NCBI GenBank assembly: GCA_937910255.1
Contig: CALEOQ010000328.1
Coordinates: forward strand, 1 to 8,824
DNA length: 8,824 bases
Source of the DNA: an uncultured Caulobacteraceae bacterium
GTDB taxonomy: Bacteria; Pseudomonadota; Alphaproteobacteria; Caulobacterales; Caulobacteraceae
Direction: 5' to 3'
The translations under genes were made by a program, and so were the position numbers. Within the stretch, counting starts at the first letter, position 1. The number at the start of each line of letters is the position of its first letter. Below the pieces are notes generated by a model. It was not told the DNA's origin, made no database searches, and was given only the letters and a program-made list of their open reading frames with translations. Shown piece by piece: positions 1-6,233 of the stretch.

Positions 1-89
1 GCTACTGCGCTATCGGTCTCTTTTTTTTTTTCGTGATCACGCGACCACCGAGATCTAACCTCTTCCCCGCCACGTCGCGCTTCCGATCT
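1..89 (+). other. Illumina P5/Read-1 adapter (non-genomic)
   Basis: This is not chromosome. An 11-base T run (21-31) is followed by a degraded copy of the Illumina P5 plus Read-1 primer. The match includes GCGACCACCGAGATCT at 41-56 and CTTCCGATCT ending at 89, with scattered indels and substitutions between. Bases 1-20 are unexplained low-quality sequence. Genomic sequence starts at 90, where a leuB reading frame begins in mid-gene. The error pattern suggests the low-quality end of an untrimmed read. Anything translated across this segment, such as a plus-strand frame starting near 33, is an artefact. Confidence 0.93.
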
Positions 90-293
90 GGCGCCGATCA
101 GCACGGCCTTGGACGCCTTGGCCAGCGCCAGGGTCTCGTCAGTCAGGGGCGAGCCCGTCTGGTCATAGCTGATCCCGCCGAAGGGGCGTTCCTCGACCAC
201 CAGGTCGGGGGTGAGCGCTTCGATCACCCGGCGAACCTCGCCGATCACCTCAGGGCCGATGCCGTCGCCGGGCAGGAGGAGAAGGTCGGTCAT
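90..293 (-). CDS. leuB: 3-isopropylmalate dehydrogenase LeuB, N-terminal fragment
   Basis: These are the first 68 codons of LeuB, the NAD-dependent enzyme that oxidises and decarboxylates 3-isopropylmalate to 2-oxoisocaproate, the third pathway-specific step of leucine synthesis in the cytoplasm. The N-terminus reads MTDLLLLPGDGIGPEVIGEV, the hallmark nucleotide-binding start of the isocitrate/isopropylmalate dehydrogenase family. It continues to ...KASKAVLIGA, where family members go on with VGGPKW. The gene is cut by the adapter junction at 90, not by a mutation. The start at 293 is preferred over an in-frame ATG at 299 because a GGGG stretch lies about 8 nt upstream of it; the 299 start would only add Met-Thr. 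It follows the ABM gene by about 36 nt and is the last visible gene of the leu cluster. Confidence 0.93.
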
Positions 294-329
294 GGTCATC
301 GCCCCGTCGCTGATCGTGTGGACGGAGAA

Positions 330-632
330 CTAGACCGCCCGTTCAGAGGCGACCTCGTAGGCGATGAGGCGGCGATCGGAAACCCCGAATTCCGGCCAGG
401 CCGCCCGCCAGGCGGCCAGATGCGGCGTCAGGAAATGGGCGTCCAGGGCCGCCGGGTCGCGCCAGGCCTCGAACACCCGGATCAGCCCGGGCTCGGCCAC
501 GTCCTCGGCATAGGAATAGGCGAGACAGCCGTCCTCGGCCCTGCTCGCCTCCAGCATGGCCAGCATATGGGGCCGGAAGGCCTCCAGCCGGTCGGCCGGC
601 ACGCGGATCGTTCCGGCGATGACCAGGCTCAC
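330..632 (-). CDS. ABM-fold (putative quinol monooxygenase-like) small protein
   Basis: A 100-residue protein of the antibiotic biosynthesis monooxygenase (dimeric alpha/beta barrel, YgiN-like) superfamily. Visible family features are the opening strand SLVIAGTIRV, a helix rich in Leu/Met (residues 15-30), the strand EDGCLAYSYAED (33-44), the segment IRVFEAWRDPAALDAHFLTPHL (51-72) and a final strand near RRLIAYEV (87-94). Length and order fit a single-domain member. Members act as cofactor-free monooxygenases, quinol oxidases or haem-degrading enzymes, and the substrate cannot be read from sequence. The start is GTG at 632, which overlaps the leuD stop by 4 nt (GTGA), so translation is probably coupled to leuD. 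It lies between leuD and leuB, so it is co-expressed with leucine synthesis. A specific role there is inference. Confidence 0.85.
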   Translation of the reverse strand: MSLVIAGTIRVPADRLEAFRPHMLAMLEASRAEDGCLAYSYAEDVAEPGLIRVFEAWRDPAALDAHFLTPHLAAWRAAWPEFGVSDRRLIAYEVASERAV

Positions 633-1240
633 GCCCGTTCCAGCCAGGGATTGTCCAGGGCGCGGCGGCCCTCATAGACATCGATGTCGGCGGCCCGCTG
701 CAGGGTCTCGCCGATAGCGTCCAGCCCGTTCAGCATCTTGTGCTTGCGGGCCGGGTCGATGTCGAAGCCGAAGACCTCGCCGTCCGGCGCGGTGACCGTC
801 TGGGCCTCCAGGTCGACGCTGACCACATGGTTGCCGCCCCGGGCCTGGGCCATGAGGGTCTCGACCTCATGCGCCTTCAGCACCACCGGCAAGAGGCCGT
901 TCTGGAAGCAGTTGTTGTAGAAGATGTCGGCGAAGCTGGTGGAGATCACGCAGGTGATCCCGAAGTCCAGCAGCGCCCAGGGGGCGTGCTCGCGCGAGGA
1001 GCCGCAGCCGAAATTGTCGCCGGCCACCAGGACGCCGGCGTCCTTGTAGGCCGGCTGGTTCAGCACGAAGTCGGTCTTCTCGTTCCCCGCCTCGTCAAAC
1101 CGGAAGTCGTAGAACAGCCCGCGGGCCAGACCCTCGCGCTCCACCGTCTTCAGGAACTGCTTGGGGATGATCTGGTCGGTGTCGATGTTGGACAGGGCGA
1201 GCGGCGCAGCCTTGGCGTCGATCTTGGTGAAGGGCTTCAT
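629..1240 (-). CDS. leuD: 3-isopropylmalate dehydratase small subunit LeuD
   Basis: LeuD is the small (swivelling) subunit of isopropylmalate isomerase. With LeuC it converts 2-isopropylmalate to 3-isopropylmalate in leucine synthesis. The 203-residue length is typical. The family signature is clear: SNIDTDQIIPKQFL (17-30), the substrate-loop motif GDNFGCGSSREHAPWAL (74-90), and SFADIFYNNCFQNGLLPV (102-119). The ATG at 1240 is supported by an AGGAGA ribosome-binding site about 7 nt upstream, inside the end of the VOC gene. Its ATG overlaps the VOC stop codon (ATGA), and its own stop overlaps the GTG of the ABM gene. It needs LeuC, encoded one gene upstream. Separation of leuC and leuD by a foreign gene is unusual, but both subunits look intact. 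Confidence 0.97.
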   Translation of the reverse strand: MKPFTKIDAKAAPLALSNIDTDQIIPKQFLKTVEREGLARGLFYDFRFDEAGNEKTDFVLNQPAYKDAGVLVAGDNFGCGSSREHAPWALLDFGITCVISTSFADIFYNNCFQNGLLPVVLKAHEVETLMAQARGGNHVVSVDLEAQTVTAPDGEVFGFDIDPARKHKMLNGLDAIGETLQRAADIDVYEGRRALDNPWLERA

Positions 1241-2115
1241 CGATCAGTCTCCTGGGGCGCGACGGGCGTCCCCTGCTGGATCATCAGGGCGGGCAGGCCG
1301 GGCGCGCCTGAGCGGACGGTGAACACCTGGGTGCCGGGCTTGCGGCCCTGACGCAGGTCCGAGACATCCCAGCCGCCAGCGACCAGGCGGGCGTGAACGG
1401 CGGCGGGATCATCGACCCGCCAGGCCAGGCCGCCGCTGGAGTCCGGACCGTCGGAAACCGGCGTCTTCAGGCTGGCGCCAAACTCCACCACCGCTGCGCC
1501 GCAACGGAAGAAGAGCTGGCGGGCGCCCCAGTCGGGGTTCGAGCGGTCGAGGCGCAGGTCGAGGCCGAGCTTGGCGCCATAGACGGCCAGGGCCCGCTCA
1601 GGGTTCGGCGTGCGGACCACCACATGGTCGAGCGCCGTGACCGCCGCAGCCTCGCCCGCGGTGGGCTCAGACAGCGGCCAGGGCTGGCCGTCGCGGGGCG
1701 GGGCGGTCAGCAGGATGTTCATGCCGCCGGTGGTGGCCGCGTCCAGCGTCGCGGTGGTCCAGTAGCGCTTGCGGCCATCGTCGTGGGTGGACCGCACGGG
1801 ACCGGGATCGGTGGCGCCGATCCCGCGGCGACGCAGCAGGGCGACGGCGGCTTCGATGTCCGGCGTCGTGAAGGCCAGGGCCCAGACGCCCTCCCCGTGG
1901 GCGTCGAGATGGGCGCGGATCACGTCGCCGAACGCGCCCTCGCCGGAGGGCGCGATGACATCCAGGGCCATATTGGGCAGTTGGAACCAGGCGTGCCGCG
2001 CCCCGCCGTCGCCGCCCACCCAGTTGGCGGCGCGGCCCAGCAGGCGGGCATAGGCCGCCTGCGCCTGATCCAGGTCACGCACGGCCAGCGCGACGTGATC
2101 CAGGCCGCTGATCAT
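1237..2115 (-). CDS. Two-domain VOC (glyoxalase-like) protein in leu operon
   Basis: A 292-residue protein with two vicinal-oxygen-chelate modules in tandem. Domain 1 (about residues 3-140) opens GLDHVALAVRDLDQAQAAYARLLG, and domain 2 (about 158-282) opens TALDHVVVRTPNPERALAVY. Each opening is the beta-alpha start of a glyoxalase/bleomycin-resistance repeat. Candidate metal ligands are His7 and His164 at the two LDHV motifs and Glu211 in AVVEFGAS; domain 1 has Asp52 (ALDVIAP) where a Glu is common. VOC enzymes act as glyoxalases, ring-cleaving dioxygenases, epimerases or resistance proteins, and the substrate here is unknown. The start at 2115 is chosen because the leuC stop overlaps it (TGATG) and the domain begins at once; a longer upstream frame overlaps leuC and reads as low-complexity shadow. 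It has no clear Shine-Dalgarno, so it likely relies on reinitiation after leuC. It ends in a 4-nt overlap with leuD. Confidence 0.88.
   Translation of the reverse strand: MISGLDHVALAVRDLDQAQAAYARLLGRAANWVGGDGGARHAWFQLPNMALDVIAPSGEGAFGDVIRAHLDAHGEGVWALAFTTPDIEAAVALLRRRGIGATDPGPVRSTHDDGRKRYWTTATLDAATTGGMNILLTAPPRDGQPWPLSEPTAGEAAAVTALDHVVVRTPNPERALAVYGAKLGLDLRLDRSNPDWGARQLFFRCGAAVVEFGASLKTPVSDGPDSSGGLAWRVDDPAAVHARLVAGGWDVSDLRQGRKPGTQVFTVRSGAPGLPALMIQQGTPVAPQETDR
1248..1254 (-). promoter_or_regulatory. Shine-Dalgarno site of leuD
   Basis: The minus strand reads CAGGAGA, with 7 nt between it and the leuD ATG. It is the only strong ribosome-binding site among the coupled genes of this cluster and fixes the leuD start. 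It suggests leuD also recruits ribosomes independently of readthrough from the VOC gene. Confidence 0.7.
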
Positions 2116-3539
2116 CAGATGAAGTCGCGCACGTCGGCCAGGTGGCCGGCGATGGCGGCGGCCGCGGCCATGGCCGGGCTGAGCAGGTGGGTCCGCCCGC
2201 CGCGGCCCTGGCGGCCCTCGAAATTGCGGTTCGAGGTCGAGGCGCAGCGTTCCCCCGGCGCCAGGCGGTCGGGGTTCATGCCCAGGCACATGGAGCAGCC
2301 CGGCTCGCGCCAGTCGAAGCCCGCGGCCTTGAAGATGGCGTCGAGGCCCTCGTCCTCGGCCTGAGCCTTCACCAGGCCTGAACCCGGCACGACCATGGCG
2401 GTGACGTGCGGCGCCACCAGGCGGCCCTCCAGGAAGGCCTTCTGCACCACGGCGGCGGCGGCGCGCAGGTCCTCGATGCGGCTGTTGGTGCAGGAGCCGA
2501 TGAACACCCGGTCCACCTTGGCCTCGGAGATCGGCTGGCCGGCGATCAGACCCATATAGTCCAGGGCCCGGGCGGCCGAGGCGCGCTTGTCCGGCGTCGC
2601 GAAGCTGGCCGGATCAGGGACCAGGCCGGTGATCGGCATCACGTCTTCCGGCGACGTGCCCCAGGTGACCAGGGGGGCGATGTCGGCCGCGTTGATCACA
2701 ATCTCGGAGTCGAAGACCGCGCCCTCGTCGGTGAAAAAGCTCTTCCAGTGGGCCAGGGCCATGTCCCAGGCGCCGCCCTTCGGCGCGGCGGGCCGGCCGC
2801 GCATATAGTCGAAGGTGGTCTCGTCCGGCGCCACCAGGCCAGCCCGCGCCCCGGCCTCGATGGTCAGGTTGCAGAGCGTCATCCGCCCTTCCATGGACAG
2901 GGCCGCGACCGCCTCGCCGGCATATTCGATCACATGGCCGGTGCCCCCGGCCGTGCCGATGGCGCCGATGACCGCCAGGGCGAAGTCCTTGGCGCCGACG
3001 CCCGGGGCCGGCGTCCCATCGATGGTGACGCGCATGTTCTTCGACTTGGCCTGGCGCAGGGTCTGGGTGGCCAGCACATGCTCGACCTCGGAGGTGCCGA
3101 TGCCCTGGGCCAGCGCCCCGAAGGCGCCGTGGGTCGAGGTGTGGCTGTCGCCGCAGACGATGGTCATGCCCGGCTGGGTGCGGCCCTGCTCTGGCCCCAC
3201 CACATGGACGATGCCGTTCCGCAGGTCGCCCATGGGGAAGTATTCGATGCCGTTGTCGGCGACATTGCGCTCCAGGGTCAGGAGCTGCAGCCGCGCCTCT
3301 TCGTCGGCCACAGCGCCGGCCCCCAGGGCCTGGCCCTCGGTCGGCACATTGTGGTCGGCCACCGCCAGCGTGCGGTCGGGACGGCGCACGGGTCGGCCAT
3401 TGGCCCGGAGGCCGGCGAAGGCCTGGGGCGTCGTCACCTCATGGATGAGGTGCAGGTCGATATAGATGATCGTCTCGCCATCCTGTTCGGCGACGAGGTG
3501 AGCATCCCAGATTTTGTCGTAGAGCGTCTTGGCGGCCAT
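2115..3539 (-). CDS. leuC: 3-isopropylmalate dehydratase large subunit LeuC
   Basis: LeuC is the large, [4Fe-4S]-bearing subunit of isopropylmalate isomerase (aconitase superfamily). It pairs with LeuD to interconvert 2- and 3-isopropylmalate. The protein has 474 residues, close to the usual 465-475. Cluster ligands are visible as Cys350 in VFIGSCTNSRIEDLRAA and Cys415/Cys418 in PGCSMCLGMN. Other signatures are MAAKTLYDKIWDAHLV at the start, DHNVPT (62-67), IVCGDSHTSTHGAFGALAQGIGTSEVEHVLATQT (127-160) and the NRNFEGRQG segment (438-446). ATG at 3539 matches the family N-terminus; an in-frame ATG at 3635 would add 32 basic, non-homologous residues. No Shine-Dalgarno precedes the chosen start, so it may be leaderless. 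It is the first gene of the cluster, divergent from the MFS gene, and its TGA overlaps the VOC ATG. Confidence 0.97.
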   Translation of the reverse strand: MAAKTLYDKIWDAHLVAEQDGETIIYIDLHLIHEVTTPQAFAGLRANGRPVRRPDRTLAVADHNVPTEGQALGAGAVADEEARLQLLTLERNVADNGIEYFPMGDLRNGIVHVVGPEQGRTQPGMTIVCGDSHTSTHGAFGALAQGIGTSEVEHVLATQTLRQAKSKNMRVTIDGTPAPGVGAKDFALAVIGAIGTAGGTGHVIEYAGEAVAALSMEGRMTLCNLTIEAGARAGLVAPDETTFDYMRGRPAAPKGGAWDMALAHWKSFFTDEGAVFDSEIVINAADIAPLVTWGTSPEDVMPITGLVPDPASFATPDKRASAARALDYMGLIAGQPISEAKVDRVFIGSCTNSRIEDLRAAAAVVQKAFLEGRLVAPHVTAMVVPGSGLVKAQAEDEGLDAIFKAAGFDWREPGCSMCLGMNPDRLAPGERCASTSNRNFEGRQGRGGRTHLLSPAMAAAAAIAGHLADVRDFI

Positions 3540-3546
3540 GGCGCGG

Positions 3547-3576
3547 TATGTAGGAGGCCTGGGGCGGTTCCGTAAA
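3547..3576 (-). promoter_or_regulatory. Candidate leuC promoter (leaderless start?)
   Basis: On the minus strand a TTTACG (3576-3571), 18 nt, then TACATA (3552-3547) resemble -35 and -10 boxes. The -10-like box ends 7 nt before the leuC ATG, so transcription would start at or next to the initiation codon. This would explain the lack of a ribosome-binding site. The -10 match is weak (3 of 6) and the call is inference. The whole 116-bp divergent gap (3540-3655) also holds a 12-bp palindrome at 3587-3598 and the MFS ribosome-binding site. I see no leader peptide with Leu codons and no T-box. Confidence 0.3.
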
Positions 3577-3642
3577 GGTCGCAGGCGCGTCCGGACGCCG
3601 ACTTTGGCCCGCCGCAGGTTTCGGCCCGGCCCCAAACCGTCT

Positions 3643-3650
3643 AGGACAGG
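3643..3650 (+). promoter_or_regulatory. Shine-Dalgarno site of the MFS gene
   Basis: AGGACAGG lies 5 nt before the ATG at 3656 (9 nt from AGGA). This supports the chosen MFS start. Confidence 0.55.
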
Positions 3651-3655
3651 TCCCC

Positions 3656-5197
3656 ATGAGCCTTGAGACGGACCCTCAGGACGAGCGCGACCTCGACCGG
3701 GCGACCGCCTTGATGATGGTCGACTCCGCCGCGGCCACCGCGGTCACGGCGGTGACCTCCGGCATCGTCCTGGCCGCCTTCGCCCTGCACCTGGGGGCCT
3801 CCAACGCGGTCATCGGCCTGCTGGCCGCCCTGCCCTTCCTGACCCAGCTGATCCAGGCGCCGGCCGTGCCCCTGGTGGAGAAGCTGCGGCGTCGGCGCCT
3901 CATCGCCGCGACGGCCGCCTTCTGCGCCCGGCTGACCCTGCCGATCATGGCCGCCATCGCGCTCCTGCCGCACAACGCCTGGAGCCTGACGGCCCTGGTC
4001 GCCACCCAGATCGTCATCGGCTCCCTGGGCGCGGTGACCAGCTGCGCGTGGAATTCCTGGGTGCGGGACCTGATTCCGGAGGAGCGGCTGGGCTCGTTCA
4101 CGGCGCGGCGCACGGTGATCGCCACCGGCGTCACCCTCAGCGTGACCATCCTCTCAGGGGTCGCCCTCGACCAGGCCGCCGCCGAGAACCGCGGCATGGT
4201 CTTCGCCGCCTTCTTCGGGGTCGCCTTCATCCTCGGCATGATCAGCGTCGCGGCCCTGGCCCGCACGCCTGAGCCGCCCATGCCGCCGCCGGCCGCAGGG
4301 GTGAACCTCTATCGCCTGCTGCGCGCGCCCCTGCGGGACGGCAATTTCCGTCGGCTGATCCTCTTCCTGTCGAGCTGGCAGTTTGCGGTGAACCTGGCGA
4401 GCCCCTTCTTCACCGTCTATTTCGTCACCCAGCTCAACTACCCCCTGACCTTCGTCATGATGCTCAGCGTGGTCAGCCAGATCGCCAATATCGGCGTGCT
4501 GCGGTTCTGGGGACAGCTCAGCGACCGGTTCTCCAACAAGTCGGTGCTGGCGGTGACGGCGCCGGCCTACATCCTCTGTATCGCCGCCACGGCGCTCACC
4601 TCGCAGATCGACGACCCGCAACTGGCCGGCGCCTATCTGGTGGGGCTGCATGTGGTGCTGGGCGGGGCCGCCGCCGGCGTCGGCCTAGCCACGGTCAATA
4701 TCGCCCTGAAGCTCGCCCCCCGGGGCGGCGCCACGGCCTATATCGCCGCCAACACCCTGATCACCTCCATGGCCGCCGCCGCGGCGCCGATCCTGGGGGG
4801 CCTGTTCGCCGACTTCTTCGCCGCCCGCGAGCTGGAGGTCCTGGTGCGGTGGTCGAGGCCGGGCGAGGACGTCGATGTGCTGCACCTGGCCTTCAACAAC
4901 TGGGACTTCTACTTCCTGATGTCGGCCCTGCTCGGCCTCTACGCCCTCCACCGCCTGACCCTGGTGCGCGAGGAAGGCGAGATCGAGCACAAGGAGATGG
5001 TCCAGCAGATGATGAGCGAGGCCCGGCGCGTGGTGGCCAACCTCTCGCCGGTGGCTGGGCTGAAGATGATGCACGCCTTCCCAGCCGGGCGGCTGATGGA
5101 GCGCCGACGCCGCCGGCGGCCCGAGCGCGAGGCCGAGCAGCAGGCCCTGGCCGAGGCCCTGGAAGAGGCCCTGGAAGACGCCGGGGCGACGAGCTGA
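3656..5197 (+). CDS. MFS transporter with long charged C-terminal tail
   Basis: A 513-residue integral inner-membrane protein of the major facilitator superfamily. About twelve hydrophobic segments can be read, near residues 28-45, 51-72, 82-104, 110-132, 152-172, 180-203, 233-256, 264-285, 295-313, 322-349, 361-388 and 416-435. The central loop after segment 6 (204-232) is Pro-rich then basic. The loop after segment 8, GQLSDRFSNK (286-295), matches the MFS motif A pattern. A cytoplasmic tail of about 75 residues follows. It contains an amphipathic stretch (438-460), a run of six arginines (483-488) and a Glu/Ala/Leu-rich helix (489-509). The substrate cannot be deduced. The start has a good ribosome-binding site. 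It is divergent from leuC and 58 bp upstream of a co-directional lysR, which might regulate it or be co-transcribed with it, but neither is shown. Confidence 0.88.
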   Translation: MSLETDPQDERDLDRATALMMVDSAAATAVTAVTSGIVLAAFALHLGASNAVIGLLAALPFLTQLIQAPAVPLVEKLRRRRLIAATAAFCARLTLPIMAAIALLPHNAWSLTALVATQIVIGSLGAVTSCAWNSWVRDLIPEERLGSFTARRTVIATGVTLSVTILSGVALDQAAAENRGMVFAAFFGVAFILGMISVAALARTPEPPMPPPAAGVNLYRLLRAPLRDGNFRRLILFLSSWQFAVNLASPFFTVYFVTQLNYPLTFVMMLSVVSQIANIGVLRFWGQLSDRFSNKSVLAVTAPAYILCIAATALTSQIDDPQLAGAYLVGLHVVLGGAAAGVGLATVNIALKLAPRGGATAYIAANTLITSMAAAAAPILGGLFADFFAARELEVLVRWSRPGEDVDVLHLAFNNWDFYFLMSALLGLYALHRLTLVREEGEIEHKEMVQQMMSEARRVVANLSPVAGLKMMHAFPAGRLMERRRRRRPEREAEQQALAEALEEALEDAGATS

Positions 5198-5219
5198 GAG
5201 CGAACCCGACTCGCCGAAC

Positions 5220-5240
5220 ATTGTACGGCGCAGCTACAAT
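5220..5240. promoter_or_regulatory. LysR-box-like palindrome upstream of lysR
   Basis: A perfect inverted repeat ATTGTA-N9-TACAAT spans 21 bp and ends 15 bp before the lysR ATG. Its T (5224) and A (5236) have exactly the T-N11-A spacing of LysR-family binding sites within a dyad. The right half, TACAAT, also looks like a -10 box, which would place the transcription start about 9 nt before the ATG; no good -35 is visible. Family knowledge suggests autorepression by a regulator bound over its own promoter. No divergent target gene exists, because the MFS gene ends upstream in the same direction. Confidence 0.55.
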
Positions 5241-5255
5241 CCCCATCATCTAGCC

Positions 5256-6158
5256 ATGCCGTCGACCACCGCCACCGATTGGGACCTCTTCCAGAGCCTG
5301 CATGCGGTCCTGGAGACCGGCAGCCTTTCGGCCGCCGCCCGGGTCCGAGGGGTCACCCAGCCCACCATCGGCCGGCACATCGAGGCCCTGGAGCACCGCC
5401 TGGGGGCGCCGCTCTTCCTGCGCTCCCCCCGGGGCATCACCCCCACGGACCTCGCCCTGGCGCTCCGTCCCCGGCTGGAGGACATGGCCGCCGCCGCCGG
5501 CGCGGCCCTGCGCGAGGTGGCCGGCGCCGCCGATCAGGTCGGCGGCGCGGTGCGGGTCACCGCCAGCGAGATCGTCGGCTGCGAGATCCTGCCGCCGATC
5601 CTCACTGCATTTCACGCCGCCCATCCGGCCATCGAGGTGGAGCTGACCCTTTCCAACCACCAGGCCAACCTGTCGCGCCGCGACGCCGACATCGCCGTGC
5701 GGATGGCCAGGCCCACCCAGAACACCCTGGTGGGCCGCCGGATCGGCATGGTGGAACTCGGCCTCTACGCCGCGCCGGACTATGTGGCCCGCCACGGCGC
5801 GCCGCGGGATTTCGATGAGCTGAACCACCACCCGACCATCGGTTTCGATGGGGCCGCGCCCAAGTTCGAAGGACAGATCGACATCGGCCGCCCGATCACG
5901 CGGGAGATCTTCAGTTTTCGCAGCGACAGCGACGTGGCCCAGCTGGCGACCTTGCGCGCCGGCCTGGGGATCGGCGCCTGCCCGACCCTGGTCGCCCGGC
6001 GCTACGGCCTAGTTCCGATCCTGGCCGAGCGGTTCGCCATCGAGATGGAGATGTGGGTCTGCATGCCCGAGGGCCTGCGCACCACCCCGCGGATGCGCCT
6101 GATGTTCGACCATCTGGCCACCGCCCTGTCGGACGCGCTGAACGCCGTCCCGGCCTGA
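5256..6158 (+). CDS. LysR-family transcriptional regulator
   Basis: A 300-residue LysR-type regulator of typical length. The N-terminal winged helix-turn-helix occupies about residues 8-67. It includes LFQSLHAVLETGSLSAAARV (11-30) with recognition helix TQPTIGRHIEALEHRLG (34-50) and the wing LFLRSPRGITPTDLALAL (53-70). A linker helix follows (72-92). The periplasmic-binding-like effector domain starts near GAVRVTASEIVGCEILPPIL (97-116) and runs to about 290, with the usual LRAGLGIGACPTLVA element (233-247). The ligand and regulon cannot be told from sequence. The ATG at 5256 has no clear ribosome-binding site but sits directly behind a LysR-box-like palindrome, and the family motif begins 8 residues in. 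It follows the MFS gene by 58 bp on the same strand and converges on rplS across a shared hairpin. Confidence 0.94.
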   Translation: MPSTTATDWDLFQSLHAVLETGSLSAAARVRGVTQPTIGRHIEALEHRLGAPLFLRSPRGITPTDLALALRPRLEDMAAAAGAALREVAGAADQVGGAVRVTASEIVGCEILPPILTAFHAAHPAIEVELTLSNHQANLSRRDADIAVRMARPTQNTLVGRRIGMVELGLYAAPDYVARHGAPRDFDELNHHPTIGFDGAAPKFEGQIDIGRPITREIFSFRSDSDVAQLATLRAGLGIGACPTLVARRYGLVPILAERFAIEMEMWVCMPEGLRTTPRMRLMFDHLATALSDALNAVPA

Positions 6159-6175
6159 AGGACTCTGCAGATACA

Positions 6176-6210
6176 AGAAGGGCGGCTGCAGATCCTGCAG
6201 CCGCCCTTCT
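6176..6210. terminator. Bidirectional terminator hairpin lysR / rplS
   Basis: AGAAGGGCGGCTGCAG, a 3-nt loop (ATC), then its exact reverse complement form a perfect 16-bp GC-rich stem between two converging genes. It lies 17 bp after the lysR stop and 23 bp after the rplS stop. On the minus strand the stem is followed by TGTAT and its 3' arm ends in CCCTTCT, giving a modest U-rich tail for rplS. On the plus strand there is no T-tract. It is best read as one hairpin serving both operons, stronger towards trmD-rplS. Confidence 0.85.
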
Positions 6211-6233
6211 GATCGTCATGCGCTGAAGGCGAT

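Noticed and set aside
33..677. Long plus-strand reading frame (214 codons)
   Set aside because: It starts in adapter sequence and runs antisense through leuB, the ABM gene and the end of leuD. The composition is Arg/Gly/Pro-rich shadow coding, as expected opposite high-GC genes.
2113..2289. 58-residue N-terminal extension of the VOC protein
   Set aside because: It overlaps the leuC 3' end out of frame, is Pro/Arg/Gly-rich without family similarity, and the VOC fold begins right after the ATG at 2115.
2406..3575. 389-codon plus-strand frame opposite leuC
   Set aside because: It is antisense to a full-length LeuC with intact cluster cysteines. The His/Gly/Arg-rich composition and lack of motifs mark it as a shadow.
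3587..3598. 12-bp palindrome GCGTCCGGACGC between leuC and the MFS gene
   Set aside because: It is well placed for an operator, but a GC-only palindrome of this length is expected several times by chance in DNA this GC-rich, and nothing links it to a regulator.
3540..3635. 32-residue N-terminal extension of LeuC
   Set aside because: It is basic and unlike any LeuC; the family N-terminus is reached at the ATG at 3539. The region is better seen as the divergent promoter gap.
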